A DNA stretch of 64,000 nucleotides from JAPOUP01 sp965203255 (GCA_965203255.1 OZ241882.1:5270001-5334000); one strand, 5' to 3'; shown: positions 38,041 to 47,771, counted from the first letter of the stretch. Notes: a model not told the origin generated them from the sequence alone. Program-made: numbers and translations.

Positions 38041-39033
38041 ATGAAACAGAAGGCAGGCAACTATTGTTGCACACCATTGGTATTTCGGGACCGTGGCAAT
38101 GTCGTTGTTCGGGAGGACACCTCTGGGGGTGCTCCAAAGGTGGTGGATACTAGTGCAGCCATAGCGCTACGGGCCATTCCCGGCGGGACGGCAGTGTTGG
38201 GAACGGGGCGGCCAATTATTGCCGCAGATGAAGAAGGACTTCGCAGATCCAAACAGCTCAAACCATATCGGATGATGGAGACCGCCGTCACCAACGCGAT
38301 GTTCGAGTCGTTCGTGCAGGATACGAATTACGTTACCGAAGCGGAACGGTTTGGGTGGTCATTCGTATTCCATCGCAGTGTATCACCAGAAGTGCCTGAG
38401 ACCCAACGCGTCGTCACCGCGTTGTGGTGGTGTAAGGTTGAGGGCGCAAATTGGCGATTGGTGAACGGGCCGAGGTCTGAAGCTGACTGGAATTGCGACC
38501 ATCCCGTGGTTCACGTCTCTTGGAACGATTCTCGGGAGTTCGCGCGGTGGGCAGGTGGTAGGCTGCCTACCGAGGCGGAATGGGAACATGCGGCGCGTGG
38601 TGGGCTTGGCGACGTTCCTTTTCCATGGGGAGAACAGCAGCCCGACGACGATGGGTTCTTTCCATGCAATATATGGCAAGGAAGATTCCCCGATGAAAAC
38701 ACCGGAGCCGACGGTTATCTGGCCACTGCGCCGGCGAGGTCTTTCGAGCCCAACGGATTTGGGCTATACAACATGTGCGGGAATGTCTGGGAGTGGACCT
38801 CAGAACCGATGAAACTCCGGTCGCTGTCCCGCCGCGCCCGAGAGACAGCGAAAAGAATGGCAGGTGCGAAGGTGCTGAAGGGCGGTTCATTTCTGTGCCA
38901 TCGTAGCTATTGCTTCCGCTATCGCATCGCAGCCAGAACAGGAACGACGCCGGACTCCTCGACGTCCCATCAAGGGTTTCGGCTCGTGTTCGATGATCGT
39001 AGCGAAGATTTCAAAAGGGTGCGCAAGACTTGA
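38041..39033 (+). CDS. Formylglycine-generating enzyme (sulfatase-modifying factor)
   Basis: 330 residues from ATG 38041, with AGAAGGA just upstream. Converts the active-site Cys of sulfatases to C-alpha-formylglycine. The FGE-sulfatase fold is complete: AIPGGTAVLGTG, METAVTNAMFESFV, HPVVHVSWNDSREFARWAGG, LPTEAEWEHAARGG, NMCGNVWEWTSE, and the copper-binding catalytic pair Cys286 and Cys291 in GGSFLCHRSYCFRYR, ending NTP-like TGTTPDSSTSHQGFR. Both key cysteines distinguish it from non-FGE members of the domain family. Its only evident client in the window is BetC (Cys53 in CAPSR), 31 kb away. Adjacent genes are a decayed second betaine transporter. Confidence 0.9.
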   Translation: MKQKAGNYCCTPLVFRDRGNVVVREDTSGGAPKVVDTSAAIALRAIPGGTAVLGTGRPIIAADEEGLRRSKQLKPYRMMETAVTNAMFESFVQDTNYVTEAERFGWSFVFHRSVSPEVPETQRVVTALWWCKVEGANWRLVNGPRSEADWNCDHPVVHVSWNDSREFARWAGGRLPTEAEWEHAARGGLGDVPFPWGEQQPDDDGFFPCNIWQGRFPDENTGADGYLATAPARSFEPNGFGLYNMCGNVWEWTSEPMKLRSLSRRARETAKRMAGAKVLKGGSFLCHRSYCFRYRIAARTGTTPDSSTSHQGFRLVFDDRSEDFKRVRKT

Positions 39034-39084
39034 AATGCTCACTGTTTGTCCTGACACAGACCCGAAATTCCAGATCCAGGGACT

Positions 39085-39580
39085 AGCACGTCCCGGACAT
39101 ATGCGGGGCTTGCTTCCTTAGCTTGTGTCTGGTTTCTGGACGAACCGTTTTCGGCGCTTGATCCGCTCATTTGAATGCGAATGCAGGATGAGCTTCTACG
39201 TATCCAGTCGAAACTGCACCAATCCATCGTCTTCATTACCCACGATTTTCAGGAGGCCCCGCGCATCGCCGCTTGCATGGCGATCATGCGCGACGGGGCC
39301 GTAGTGCAGATCGGGCGGCCCGTTGACCTCATCCTGACGCCTGCCGACGACTATGTGCGTGAAATTACTCAGGATGTCCCGTGGGTATGTATCCTGTGCG
39401 CCGAGGACATTCTGGAAGAAGCTGCGCTCGTGTCGGCCGATCATGATTGAATACTCGAAGGCACTCCTGTCGAATAGTTGCTGCCAACGCTAGCCCAGAA
39501 GGACGGCGGTGTCATCGTTGAGACCGCCGATGGTGACGTCCTCCGTGCTGCAACCGCGCACGGTCTCGCCAGTGCTTTGA
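39085..39580 (+). pseudogene. proV: Glycine betaine transporter ATPase (proV) remnant
   Basis: Only the C-terminal half survives: CVWFLDEPFSALDPLI (Walker B), an in-frame TGA where ProV has Arg, then MQDELLRIQSKLHQSIVFITH, AIMRDGAVVQIGRP and ILTPADDYVREITQDVPW. After a stop near 39450 a CBS-like tail (LAQKDGGVIVETADGDVLRA) can still be read. Walker A and the signature motif are gone. Closely related to the intact proV at 9692-10777. Confidence 0.75.
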
Positions 39581-40028
39581 CCTCGGGTTGCGTCACTTCG
39601 ACGGCTGCGCAGGAGTTCCAACCACCGTCGCCGGTCGCGCCTTCAGGTGGGAAAGTCCGGCATGATGCCGACGCGGATTCGGGTAGGCCGAGCCAAGGCT
39701 CCTTTCCTCGGCCCGCGCAGTGTCGCAACCGGTGGGGCCCGCGCCGGAAACGGCGGAATCCGGTCGAAGAACGGGAGCTATGGAATCTTTTGAAATCAAT
39801 ATCGTATAGGTGAGTTGCAAAGGAGGGTTAGACCTATGCGCTTCAAGTTTGATCGTCGTGCCCATTGTTGGTTGGGGCGTCATCACCATGACGCTCATTT
39901 GCCTTGTGCTTCAGGGCGAATGGACGTGGATGACCAAGTATCCCAAGGATGCGATCATACCGGTATCCGACCGGCTCAATGCGTTGTCATGGTCGGTCAC
40001 CACCTTTCTGTTCTGTGTCGTGGCTTGG

Positions 40029-40606
40029 TGTAACGTTGGGTGTATTTTATCCATCTCGAATTTTTAACACTTTGATATTATGAGATAAAAATATGAATCG
40101 GTCGACATATTTTCCACCTTGATGTACCATATCTTGTCCACCGAGAGTTTTGGCTTCCGGACTCCAGGCACCCGGATCCGGAGTTTTTTGATGGATGATT
40201 CAGGCGAACACCTGCAGCTCCGTCACCGTCGGATACGGAAGCGACAGCACCAGGACGCTGCTCAGGACCGGTCGGAGGTCCGGGACAGCCGGTTCGAAGT
40301 CAGCACCCAGAAGAGGTGGCTCATGTCGAATTTCGGGCGTTGGAACGGGTAGTCCCAGGCACACGCGGAGTCGGGTTCGAGAAGCCCCGGAAGCGCCGGC
40401 TCGAAGGCCGCACTGGCATCGCTCTCCCCTCGCACCTGACCGGCCTTCGGAGGCCGTTTCCATGGTCCGGGACGGCGGGCGTCCGGTTTGCGACCCTGAA
40501 TACCCGAACATTTCTCTGTTTCAATGGGTTGGCGTCAGGTGGACAAAATATGGTGCACAAATGGACAACAATTTGGCCAAAGCGGACAAATATAACCGAC
40601 GTTACA
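40029..40606. mobile_element. 578-bp non-autonomous TGT/ACA-ended element
   Basis: Inverted ends begin TGTAACGT(T/C)GG. Related sites of the form TATTTTGTCCAC recur near each end: left at 40043-40053, 40106-40118 and 40128-40142; right (complement) at 40538-40552, 40561-40576 and 40581-40594. This multi-site end structure is typical of TniA/TnsB-class transposons, but from a different lineage than the 9.2-kb element. Flanking bases (CTTGG and CCTAG) do not form a clean duplication. The interior carries a fragment of an AAA ATPase on the minus strand. Confidence 0.65.
40205..40440 (-). pseudogene. AAA ATPase fragment carried inside the 578-bp element
   Basis: Minus strand reads FEPALPGLLEPDSACAWDYP, FQRPKFDMSHLFWVLTSNRL, then after a stop, in another frame, LSLPYPTVTELQVFA. 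It corresponds to the Walker B-to-sensor region of the same Lon/MoxR-like ATPase family as the remnant at 25526-26240 (compare ELPEPESARAW). Confidence 0.45.
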
Positions 40607-41629
40607 CCTAGGCGGCTTCGGGCTGGAAACTGGCAGCATTCATTCTTATTCCCCGGTCTACATGCTGGTGTTTGGCTATTGGAGCGAAAGCATGAAGACG
40701 CTGTCGCCGATGGCCATCTCCGTACCGCTGGCCGTTCACGCGGGCATTGCCTTTGGCGTCTGGGGGTTTCATTCGGCTCGCGCTGAACGCATAATTTTGC
40801 CGATGCTGGACATCCTTCAAACCGTACCGTCTTTTGCTTACCTGCTGCCCATTCTGATGCTGTTCGGATTCGGCACCGTTGTTGGGCTGATTGCCAGCGT
40901 GCTGTATTCTCTTCCACCAATGGTGCGGAATGCCATCGTAGGGCTGCGAGGTGTTTCCGCCGAAATCATCGAATCCGGTCTGATGTCCGATGCCACACCG
41001 AGGCAGCTATTCTGGAAGGTCCGGGTGCCATCAACGCTGCAGCAACTTCTTCTGAGGGTCAATCAGACGACGATGGCCTCGCTCAGCATGGTGATTATTG
41101 CCTTGATCGTCGGCGGCAAAACCGACATCGATAACGTCTCGGCGATCGTGCGCCCCCTTAACGACACTCTGCAGACCATGCCACTGTTCGTGCTTCTGAT
41201 CCCGTTCGTGATGGTTTTCAAGATCGGTGAGTTTACAGCTCTGCTGGCGATTATCACCTATGCCATCCTCCCGGCAACCCGGTATGCCGGGCATGGTTTG
41301 CGCAACCTGCCGGAGCATGTGATTGGGGCGGTGCGTTTGATCGGCGCCACCAACCGGCAGATGCCATGGCAGGTCAAGGTTCCGCTGGCCCCGCCGATGA
41401 TGATGCTGGGACTGAACCAGACTATCATGTACGGTATCGCGATGTTGGTTATCGCGGCCCTCGTGGGGACCAACGGATTGGAGCAGATCGTCTGTATCGG
41501 TATGAGCGACGGCGATTTGGGAGTGGGTTTCGTGGCTGGAATCGGAATGGCCATCATTGCCATAATCACTGATCGGATGGCCCACGCCTGGAGCCGCAAG
41601 CGCCAGGAAGAGCTGGGACTGGGCGTCGG

Positions 41630-43972
41630 ATGACGAGTCGGGATGAGCTTCCGCTGACAAGCTCTCATTGGGGGACATATCGCGCCCGAGTTAGCAACGG
41701 TCGGGTACAGGAACTCTTGGCGTTTGAACATGATCTTGATCCATCGCCGATCGGTATCGGCCTGCTTGATGTTCAGCACGGGCCAACGCGGATCGACGCT
41801 CCCATGGTTCGCAAAAGCTGGCTCGACGGCGGGCCGGGCACTCGTACTGACTTGCGCGGCGCCGATGCGTTTGTTGAGATAAGTTGGGCGGAAGCCAATC
41901 GGCTGGTGGCGACAGAACTGAACCGCGTGCGCCATACTCACGGCAACCAATCGATCTTCGCCGGTTCTTATGGTTGGGCCAGCGCCGGGCGATTCCACCA
42001 CGCGCAAAGCCAGCTCAAACGATTTCTGAACTGTATCGGCGGGTTTACCAGCTCGAAATTCACCTACAGCTTCGCCGCCGCCGAAGCGATGGTGCCCCAC
42101 GTCCTCGGCAGTTTCCGAGCCTATTTGAACACATGCACGAGTTACGAGTCCATTCGCGAACACACCAAAATCTTCGTCTGTTTCGGCGGTGTACCACAGA
42201 AAAATGGCCAAATCTGCCAAGGCGGCACGGGCTGCCACATCCAGCGGGACAGTCTGTGGACGCTGGCTCAGGAAGACATTCATTTCGTGAATGTCAGCCC
42301 CCTCAAATCTGACCTTCTGGACGAGGTTGGCGGGGAATGGCTGGCGTTGCGGCCCAACACCGATGTAGCGCTCATGCTGGCCCTGGCGCATACTTGGCAG
42401 GTCGAAGATCTGGTAGATAAGTCGTTTCTCGATCACTATACCACCGGCTTCGACCGGTTTCTTCCCTATGTCTTGGGAGAAACCGACGGGATCGTGAAAA
42501 CTGCCGACTGGGCGGCAGAGATCTGCGATATTCCTGCCAACACGATCCGCGATCTGGCCCGACGCATGGCGGCCGAACGCACCATGATCTCGGTCAGCTG
42601 GTCACTCACCAGACAAGATCACGACGAACAGCCGTTCTGGATGGCCATCACTCTAGCCGCAATGCTTGGTCAGATCGGGCTGCCTGGCGGCGGATTCGGC
42701 TTTGGCTACAGCGCTATGAATTTCATCGGGGGCAAATTCACGATCCTCCCCGGAACTTCCCATCCGCAGGGCAATAATCCCGTGGCGGATTTCATCCCCG
42801 TGGCGCGGATCAGCGACCTGCTGACGCATCCGGGCGAGCTCTTCGATTTCGACGGTGTGTGTTACGAATACCCCGATATCCGGCTGGTTTGGTGGGCCGG
42901 CGGAAACCCGTTTCACCACCATCAGGATCTCAATCTGCTGATGCAGGCATGGCAGCGGCCGGAAACGGTCATCGTCAACGAATGGTGCTGGAACAGTCTT
43001 GCCAAACGGGCCGACATCGTTTTGCCCTGTACCACGCCGCTGGAACGGCAGGACATGGCGATGACCCCGCGCGACCCTTTCGTGGTCTTGATGTCTCAAC
43101 TGACAAATCCCTACGGACAGGCCCGCGACGATTTCGAGATCTTCGCGGGGATCGCCGGGGAAATGGGTGTGGAAGAGGCCTTCACCGAAGGGCGCAGTTC
43201 GACGGAGTGGAAACGCTGGCTCTATGAGCAGACGCTGGAGCGCGCCGCATCCGCCGGGATCGAAATACCCGCCTATGACGACTTTCTGGAAAAGGGCTGG
43301 TTCAAGCACGACGATCCGCTCGATCCGGTGATCATGCTCAGCGAATTCCGCGCCGACCCGGTTGACAATCCACTTGCCACGCCCAGTGGCCTGATCGAGA
43401 TATTCTCGCAGACGATCTCCGATTTCGGGTATGACGATTGTTCCGGCCACCCGGTCTGGCGCACGCCTTACGAATGGCTCGGCAACGCCGACCGATATCC
43501 GCTGCACCTGATCTCGAATCAGCCCAGGGACAAGCTGCATTCACAGCTTGACCACGGTAACGTCAGCCGGAACAAGAAGGTCGCTGGGCGCGAACCGGTT
43601 CATGTAAATCCTGACGACGCCGCGGCACGCGGGCTGAAAGAGGGCGATATCGTGCAGCTGTACAATGACCGAGGCGCCTGCCTGGGCGGTGTCGTCATTG
43701 ACGCCGCTCTTCGTCCAGGCGTGGTGCAGATGAGCACCGGCGCTTGGTACGATCCGAAGGATCCCGCACGGCCCGGCAGCCTGTGTAAGCACGGCAACCC
43801 CAATGTTCAGACCCGCGACAAGGGCACATCAAAGCTGGGACAGGGGCCGAGTACGCATACCTGCCTGATTGAGGTGGAACTGTTCACCGAGACCCCGCCG
43901 CCGGTCACTGCGTTTGACCCGCCACAGATTTTGCGAACACACACATCAAATCACCCTGACGTTCGGACATGA
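41630..43972 (+). CDS. DMSO-reductase-family molybdopterin oxidoreductase (BisC/TorA/DorA type)
   Basis: 780 residues, no Tat signal and no N-terminal 4Fe-4S cysteine motif, as in the single-subunit type III enzymes that reduce S- or N-oxides. Landmarks: SIFAGSYGWASAGRFHHAQS (the Ser after GSYGW region is at the molybdenum ligand position), SLTRQDHDEQPFWMAITLAA, MLGQIGLPGGGFGFGYS, LVWWAGGNPFHHHQDLN, and the molydopterin-binding C-domain around HLISNQPRDKLHSQLD and VQMSTGAWYDP. Cytoplasmic, so probably a biotin-sulfoxide-reductase-like or sulfoxide/sulfoxonium reductase. First intact gene of an operon, with ATGA overlaps on both sides (41630-41633 and 43969-43972). Confidence 0.88.
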   Translation: MTSRDELPLTSSHWGTYRARVSNGRVQELLAFEHDLDPSPIGIGLLDVQHGPTRIDAPMVRKSWLDGGPGTRTDLRGADAFVEISWAEANRLVATELNRVRHTHGNQSIFAGSYGWASAGRFHHAQSQLKRFLNCIGGFTSSKFTYSFAAAEAMVPHVLGSFRAYLNTCTSYESIREHTKIFVCFGGVPQKNGQICQGGTGCHIQRDSLWTLAQEDIHFVNVSPLKSDLLDEVGGEWLALRPNTDVALMLALAHTWQVEDLVDKSFLDHYTTGFDRFLPYVLGETDGIVKTADWAAEICDIPANTIRDLARRMAAERTMISVSWSLTRQDHDEQPFWMAITLAAMLGQIGLPGGGFGFGYSAMNFIGGKFTILPGTSHPQGNNPVADFIPVARISDLLTHPGELFDFDGVCYEYPDIRLVWWAGGNPFHHHQDLNLLMQAWQRPETVIVNEWCWNSLAKRADIVLPCTTPLERQDMAMTPRDPFVVLMSQLTNPYGQARDDFEIFAGIAGEMGVEEAFTEGRSSTEWKRWLYEQTLERAASAGIEIPAYDDFLEKGWFKHDDPLDPVIMLSEFRADPVDNPLATPSGLIEIFSQTISDFGYDDCSGHPVWRTPYEWLGNADRYPLHLISNQPRDKLHSQLDHGNVSRNKKVAGREPVHVNPDDAAARGLKEGDIVQLYNDRGACLGGVVIDAALRPGVVQMSTGAWYDPKDPARPGSLCKHGNPNVQTRDKGTSKLGQGPSTHTCLIEVELFTETPPPVTAFDPPQILRTHTSNHPDVRT

Positions 43973-45153
43973 GCAACCTTCAGGAGGCCTCCGACCTGGA
44001 AAACAGTGTTTCCATCAGCGCCCGCCGCTTTGAGGGGTCGCCATTTATCGCCCGTACGGACTGTCCAGATATGATCCGCGGCGTTTATGCCGGGCGATAT
44101 TTCCCAATTTTCATGGGCGAAGACCCGATTGAAAAGTACTGGTGTCTGCGCCAGAAGGCGCCGATCTTCGACGTGCCGGAAAAACCCATTGAAATCTCAG
44201 GGCCCGATGTGGTGCCTTTCCTTGAAAAGGTGCTGTCGCGCAAGGTTGCCACAATGACCATGGGTCGCGGGTATTACGCGATTGCCTGTACGCCTCAAGG
44301 CGGGGTTTTCGTGGACGGCGTGGTGTTCCGCCTCGGAGAAAACCGGTTCTGGTATGTGCAGGCGGATGGCCCGTTCGAAGCATGGCTGATGGCGCATGGC
44401 GGCGGGTTCGACGTCACCATCTCCGACCCGCGCAGCCGGGTACTGCAGATACAGGGGCCGGCGTCGATCGACATCATGATGGCTGCCTCAGGCGGGGCGG
44501 TGGACGAGACCATGAAGTATTTCCGTTCGGGCTATTTCGATCTGGGCGGGCAGAGGCTTTACGTGTCGCGGACGGGGTTCACCAACGAGCTTGGGTTCGA
44601 GATCTACTGCGATGGCGACCAAACCGATCACCTCGCTCTTTGGGACCACCTGATGGCATGCGGCAAACCGCACGGGATGGAGATGTCTTCCACCCGTGCG
44701 CTGAACATCCGCCGGATCGAGGGCGGCATTCTAGGCAACTTGACGGACATAACCCCGGAGATGACACCGTTCGAGGCCGGGCTCGCGCCGTTCATCGACA
44801 TGGAAAAGGGCGATTTCATCGGGAGGGATGCTCTGACGGGCAAGGATACGCGGTCTTGCCTGTTCGGCCTGACCTGCGCCACGGAAATCCCAGCGGCCGA
44901 CTGTGCGGTGATCGAAGGCGACACCGTGGTTGGCCGGATCACGGCGGGAATCCCCTCGCCGACATTGGGCCTTGGGGTCAGCTATGTGGTTTTCAAACCT
45001 CCCGGCGACTGGGGCGGCCGCACGCTATCCATGCGCCTGCCGGATGGCAGTGTGCATGACGGCCAGATTGTTGATGTGCCGTTCTTCGACCGTGAAAAGA
45101 AGATCGTCCGCGGCGTGGACCGTGCGATCCCGCGACGGCCTATGACTGGGTGA
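43969..45153 (+). CDS. GcvT-family tetrahydrofolate-dependent methyltransferase/demethylase
   Basis: 394 residues. The aminomethyltransferase fold shows in PIFDVPEKPIEISGPDVVPF, GRGYYAIACTPQGGVFVDGV, VLQIQGPASIDIM, RTGFTNELGFEIYCDGDQ, ALNIRRIEGGILGNLTDITP and EMTPFEAGLAPFIDMEKGDF. Besides glycine cleavage T protein, this family includes dimethylglycine/sarcosine demethylating domains and DMSP demethylase DmdA, all of which move a one-carbon unit to tetrahydrofolate. Association with a sulfoxide-type reductase and a methanethiol oxidase rather than gcvH/gcvP argues for a methylated-sulfur or methylamine substrate. ATGA overlap upstream; a 4-bp overlap with the alcohol dehydrogenase downstream. 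Confidence 0.85.
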   Translation: MSNLQEASDLENSVSISARRFEGSPFIARTDCPDMIRGVYAGRYFPIFMGEDPIEKYWCLRQKAPIFDVPEKPIEISGPDVVPFLEKVLSRKVATMTMGRGYYAIACTPQGGVFVDGVVFRLGENRFWYVQADGPFEAWLMAHGGGFDVTISDPRSRVLQIQGPASIDIMMAASGGAVDETMKYFRSGYFDLGGQRLYVSRTGFTNELGFEIYCDGDQTDHLALWDHLMACGKPHGMEMSSTRALNIRRIEGGILGNLTDITPEMTPFEAGLAPFIDMEKGDFIGRDALTGKDTRSCLFGLTCATEIPAADCAVIEGDTVVGRITAGIPSPTLGLGVSYVVFKPPGDWGGRTLSMRLPDGSVHDGQIVDVPFFDREKKIVRGVDRAIPRRPMTG

Positions 45154-45810
45154 TGGAGGGCCGGTTGCATAGCACGGCCGGTGCCGCAATTCTGCAACCG
45201 CAGGACTGGACGTTTCCGGTGCCGATCGCCTATGGGCCGGGTCGGCTTGCCGAAATCGGCCAGCGATGCGCGGCTCTGGGGCTTTCCAACCCTCTTGTCG
45301 TGACCGACAGGGGCAGTCGTGCCTTGCCGTTCATTGCCGAACTGCAGATGTTTCTGGCCGAGGCAAGGATTTCTTCCGAAGTCTTTTCGGATATTTCGCC
45401 GAACCCCCGCCATGATGAGATCGGTGCGGGATGCCGGGCCTTCCGCACCGGTGGGCACGACGCGATCATTGCAATCGGCGGAGGCAGCGCGATGGACGGG
45501 GGCAAATCCATTTGCCTGACTGCATGCAATACCCATGACCTCTGGGCATTTGAATTCGAGCAGATTCCGCCGGAGATCGAAACCGGAAACGGCTTTCCCC
45601 GGTTGATTACCATTCCGACCACGGCCGGAACCGGGGCTGAAACCGAAAGCACGGCCATGATCACACATGTGGAAAAGGGGATGAAATTCTGCGTCTGGCA
45701 CCCCGAACTGAAACCTTCGCTGGCGCTTCTCGACCCGGAGCTGACGGTTGCATTGCCTGTCAAGCTGACAGCTTGGACCGGTGCAGACGCGATGACCCAT
45801 GCAATCGGGG

Positions 45811-47209
45811 CCCCACTTCCACTCCGAAGTGCAACACCGGCCATTCCCGCAGCGAGGGCGGAGCCCGAGCGGAGGGAATGGCCGGAAGGCGTGGTCTGCG
45901 GCCCCCGGGCACCGCGGATCCGGCCCCGGGACGGCTGTGGTCCCTTCTGTATGCAGGTTATCCGGGCTTTCCGGGCAGCGCAACGCCTCCGCCGGGGCGG
46001 GTCGCGTCCGTCCGGGCGTAGGGAGGGCGCAGCCCGACCGGAGCCCGGACGGACGCGGTCCCGAAATCCATTCCACCCCCTCCCGGCGCAGCCATGCGCG
46101 CCGGTGGGAGGCGGTCGCGCGGCGTCAGGGAGGGCGGGCCTCGTGGAACACCTCGGCGGGCGTCCGGTAGCCCAGCACCCGGCGCGGACGCGCGTTCAGG
46201 CGGTCCTGCACCGCCCTCACCTCCGCGTCGGTGACCGCGCGGAGGTCCGTCCCCTTCGGCAGGTACTGCCGGACCAGCCCGTTGGTGTGCCCGTTCAGGC
46301 CCCTCTCCCAGGAGTGGTAGGGGGTTGCGAAGAAGAAGGCGGCCCCGAGCGCCTCCGCGACGCCCGCATGTCCCGCGAACTCCTTGCCGTTGTCCGCCGT
46401 GATCGTGTGGACGGGCGCGGCGGACGGCCGGAGGAGATCCACCATCGCGGCGGAGACCGCAGCCGAGGTTCGCCGGTCAACCCTCTGTAAATACGTGTAT
46501 TTCGAGGCCCTGTCCACAAGGGAGACCACCGCCCCGCTGTGGCCTTTCCCGATGATCGTGTCCGCCTCCCAGTCGCCCACACGCTCCTTCCTCTCCGCCT
46601 CCTCCGGCCGCTCGGAGATGTCCACCCGGCCCGGGATGTGGCCACGGCCCGAGTGCCTGCCGCCTCGCCAGTTCGGCCTTTTCCCGCGGCGCCGCAGCAG
46701 CAGGAACAGCTTCCCGCCCGCCTTCCGGTCGGCCCTCACACGTTCGTATATCCACTGGCGGCCCACCGTCCAGCCGCCCTCCAGACGCAGCCGTCCCGCG
46801 ACCTGCTCCGGGCTCCAGCCCTCCGCCAGAAGCCCCTCCACGCGCGCCCAGCGGTCGGGCGTCATCCTGCGGGGGACCCCGGACGCCGCGCCGCGGCGGG
46901 CCTCCGCCCTCCCCTGCGCCTCCCCGGGGCTGTACCCCCCGCCGCCGCCGTTCCGGCGCAGCTCCCGCCAGACCGACGTCCGGTCACGGCCCAGCCGGGC
47001 CGCGATGGCCCCGTCGGATAGACCGCTTTCCTTCAGCGCGCCGATCTGGCATCTCTCTTCATAGGTCAGGTGGCGGTAGCCCTCGGGCATGGCAGTCTCC
47101 CATGTTGCAGCAAAGGGACTGTCACCGCTTCCTGGCCGATACGCAACATCATGAGACCGGAAAACCGGTCACCACCGCCACTGGTGTTGCACTTCAGGGT
47201 GGAATGGGG
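45811..47209. mobile_element. IS30-family insertion sequence (about 1.4 kb)
   Basis: Imperfect inverted ends at 45811-45838 and 47183-47209 share CCGAAGTGCAACACC-like cores (one C/T change, one base length difference) and CCCCA tips. Contains one transposase gene on the minus strand. Inserted in the alcohol dehydrogenase between HAIG and QAYC. The exact target duplication cannot be fixed because the flanks are G-rich. Confidence 0.8.
46125..47090 (-). CDS. IS30-family transposase with a substituted catalytic glutamate
   Basis: 321 residues, full length. N-terminal HTH (YRHLTYEERCQIGALKESGL), HTH2 (AARLGRDRTSVWRELRRNGG), then the DDE core: Asp177 in GDWEADTIIGKG and Asp233 in ITADNGKEF. The third residue should be Glu 34 residues later in WERGTNENTNGL; here the text is WERGLNGHTNGL, placing Gly at residue 267 (codon 46290-46292, GGG). 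Without this Glu the enzyme should not cut DNA, so this copy is probably stranded. Confidence 0.85.
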   Translation of the reverse strand: MPEGYRHLTYEERCQIGALKESGLSDGAIAARLGRDRTSVWRELRRNGGGGGYSPGEAQGRAEARRGAASGVPRRMTPDRWARVEGLLAEGWSPEQVAGRLRLEGGWTVGRQWIYERVRADRKAGGKLFLLLRRRGKRPNWRGGRHSGRGHIPGRVDISERPEEAERKERVGDWEADTIIGKGHSGAVVSLVDRASKYTYLQRVDRRTSAAVSAAMVDLLRPSAAPVHTITADNGKEFAGHAGVAEALGAAFFFATPYHSWERGLNGHTNGLVRQYLPKGTDLRAVTDAEVRAVQDRLNARPRRVLGYRTPAEVFHEARPP

Positions 47210-47771
47210 CAGGCCTATTGCGTCCCCGGCTTTCACCCGATATGCGACGGCTTGGCACTGGAGGGGTTGGCGCTGGTGTCGAAATGGCTGCCGGTGGCCG
47301 TGCGAGAACCCGACAACCTGGTTGCACGGGGCGGTATGCTGGTGGGCTCATGCCTTGCGGGCGTCGCATTTCTGAAGGGGCTCGGTCTGGTCCACGCCAT
47401 CTCGCACATGGTGGGGGCCGAGTTTGACACCCAGCACGGGTTGACCAATGCGGTCATCCTGCCGGTGGTCTTGCGGTTCAATTTGCCGGGATTGGAGGAC
47501 AAGGTTAAGCGGATGGCGGATGCCATGAACCTGGACGACCGTTCCGTCAAGGGATTCATCGCCGAAATCGAACAACTACTCGACGAGATTGGTATCCCCC
47601 GCTCGTTACATGACATCCGCGTGCCAAATGACTGTGCGGGGCGGATTGCCGAAAAGGCGATCAGGGACAGCGCAGCCGCGACCAATCCGCGTGCCGCAAG
47701 CGTGGATCAGATCCGCGAATTGGCGGAAACCGCCATCACCAAAGCGCGTTGAACCCGGAGGGTCGCAACAA

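Larger units (their letters stand above)
39810..41633 (+). pseudogene. proW: Glycine betaine permease (proW) remnant, split and internally deleted
   Basis: The first piece (39810-40028) holds the N-terminal segment WMTKYPKDAIIPVSDRLNAL. The 578-bp element at 40029-40606 interrupts it. The second piece (open from about 40612 to the TGA at 41631-41633) resumes at MLVFGYWSESMKTLSPMAIS and runs through the first permease domain to SLSMVIIALIVGG, then jumps directly to NDTLQTMPLFVLLIPFVMVF of the second domain and on to the end. Compared with the intact double permease at 10797, about 245 codons are missing without loss of frame. Its stop overlaps the next gene (ATGA, 41630-41633). Confidence 0.78.
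45150..47752 (+). pseudogene. Iron-containing alcohol dehydrogenase interrupted by IS30
   Basis: The 5' part (45150-45810) encodes PVPIAYGPGRLAEIGQRCAA, AIIAIGGGSAMDGGKS (NAD site), ITIPTTAGTGAETE and WTGADAMTHAIG, where the metal-site His follows. After the insertion (from 47210) the gene resumes as QAYCVPGFHPICDGLALEGL, then GLGLVHAISHMVGAEFDTQH with the remaining metal His residues, to the stop at 47752. Apart from the IS the frame is intact. The predicted enzyme oxidised an alcohol, or reduced an aldehyde, in the operon's pathway. Confidence 0.85.

Noticed and set aside
40024..40611. A 5-bp target duplication for the 578-bp element
   Set aside because: CTTGG and CCTAG differ at two of five positions; the duplication is not convincing, although the inverted ends are.
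41258..42436. 392-codon minus-strand frame opposite the permease/reductase junction
   Set aside because: It spans the antisense of two genes with well-defined motifs on the plus strand and shows no family features itself.
43969..45153. Calling the GcvT-family gene dmdA
   Set aside because: The fold is shared with glycine cleavage and dimethylglycine enzymes and specific DmdA residues could not be verified by eye.
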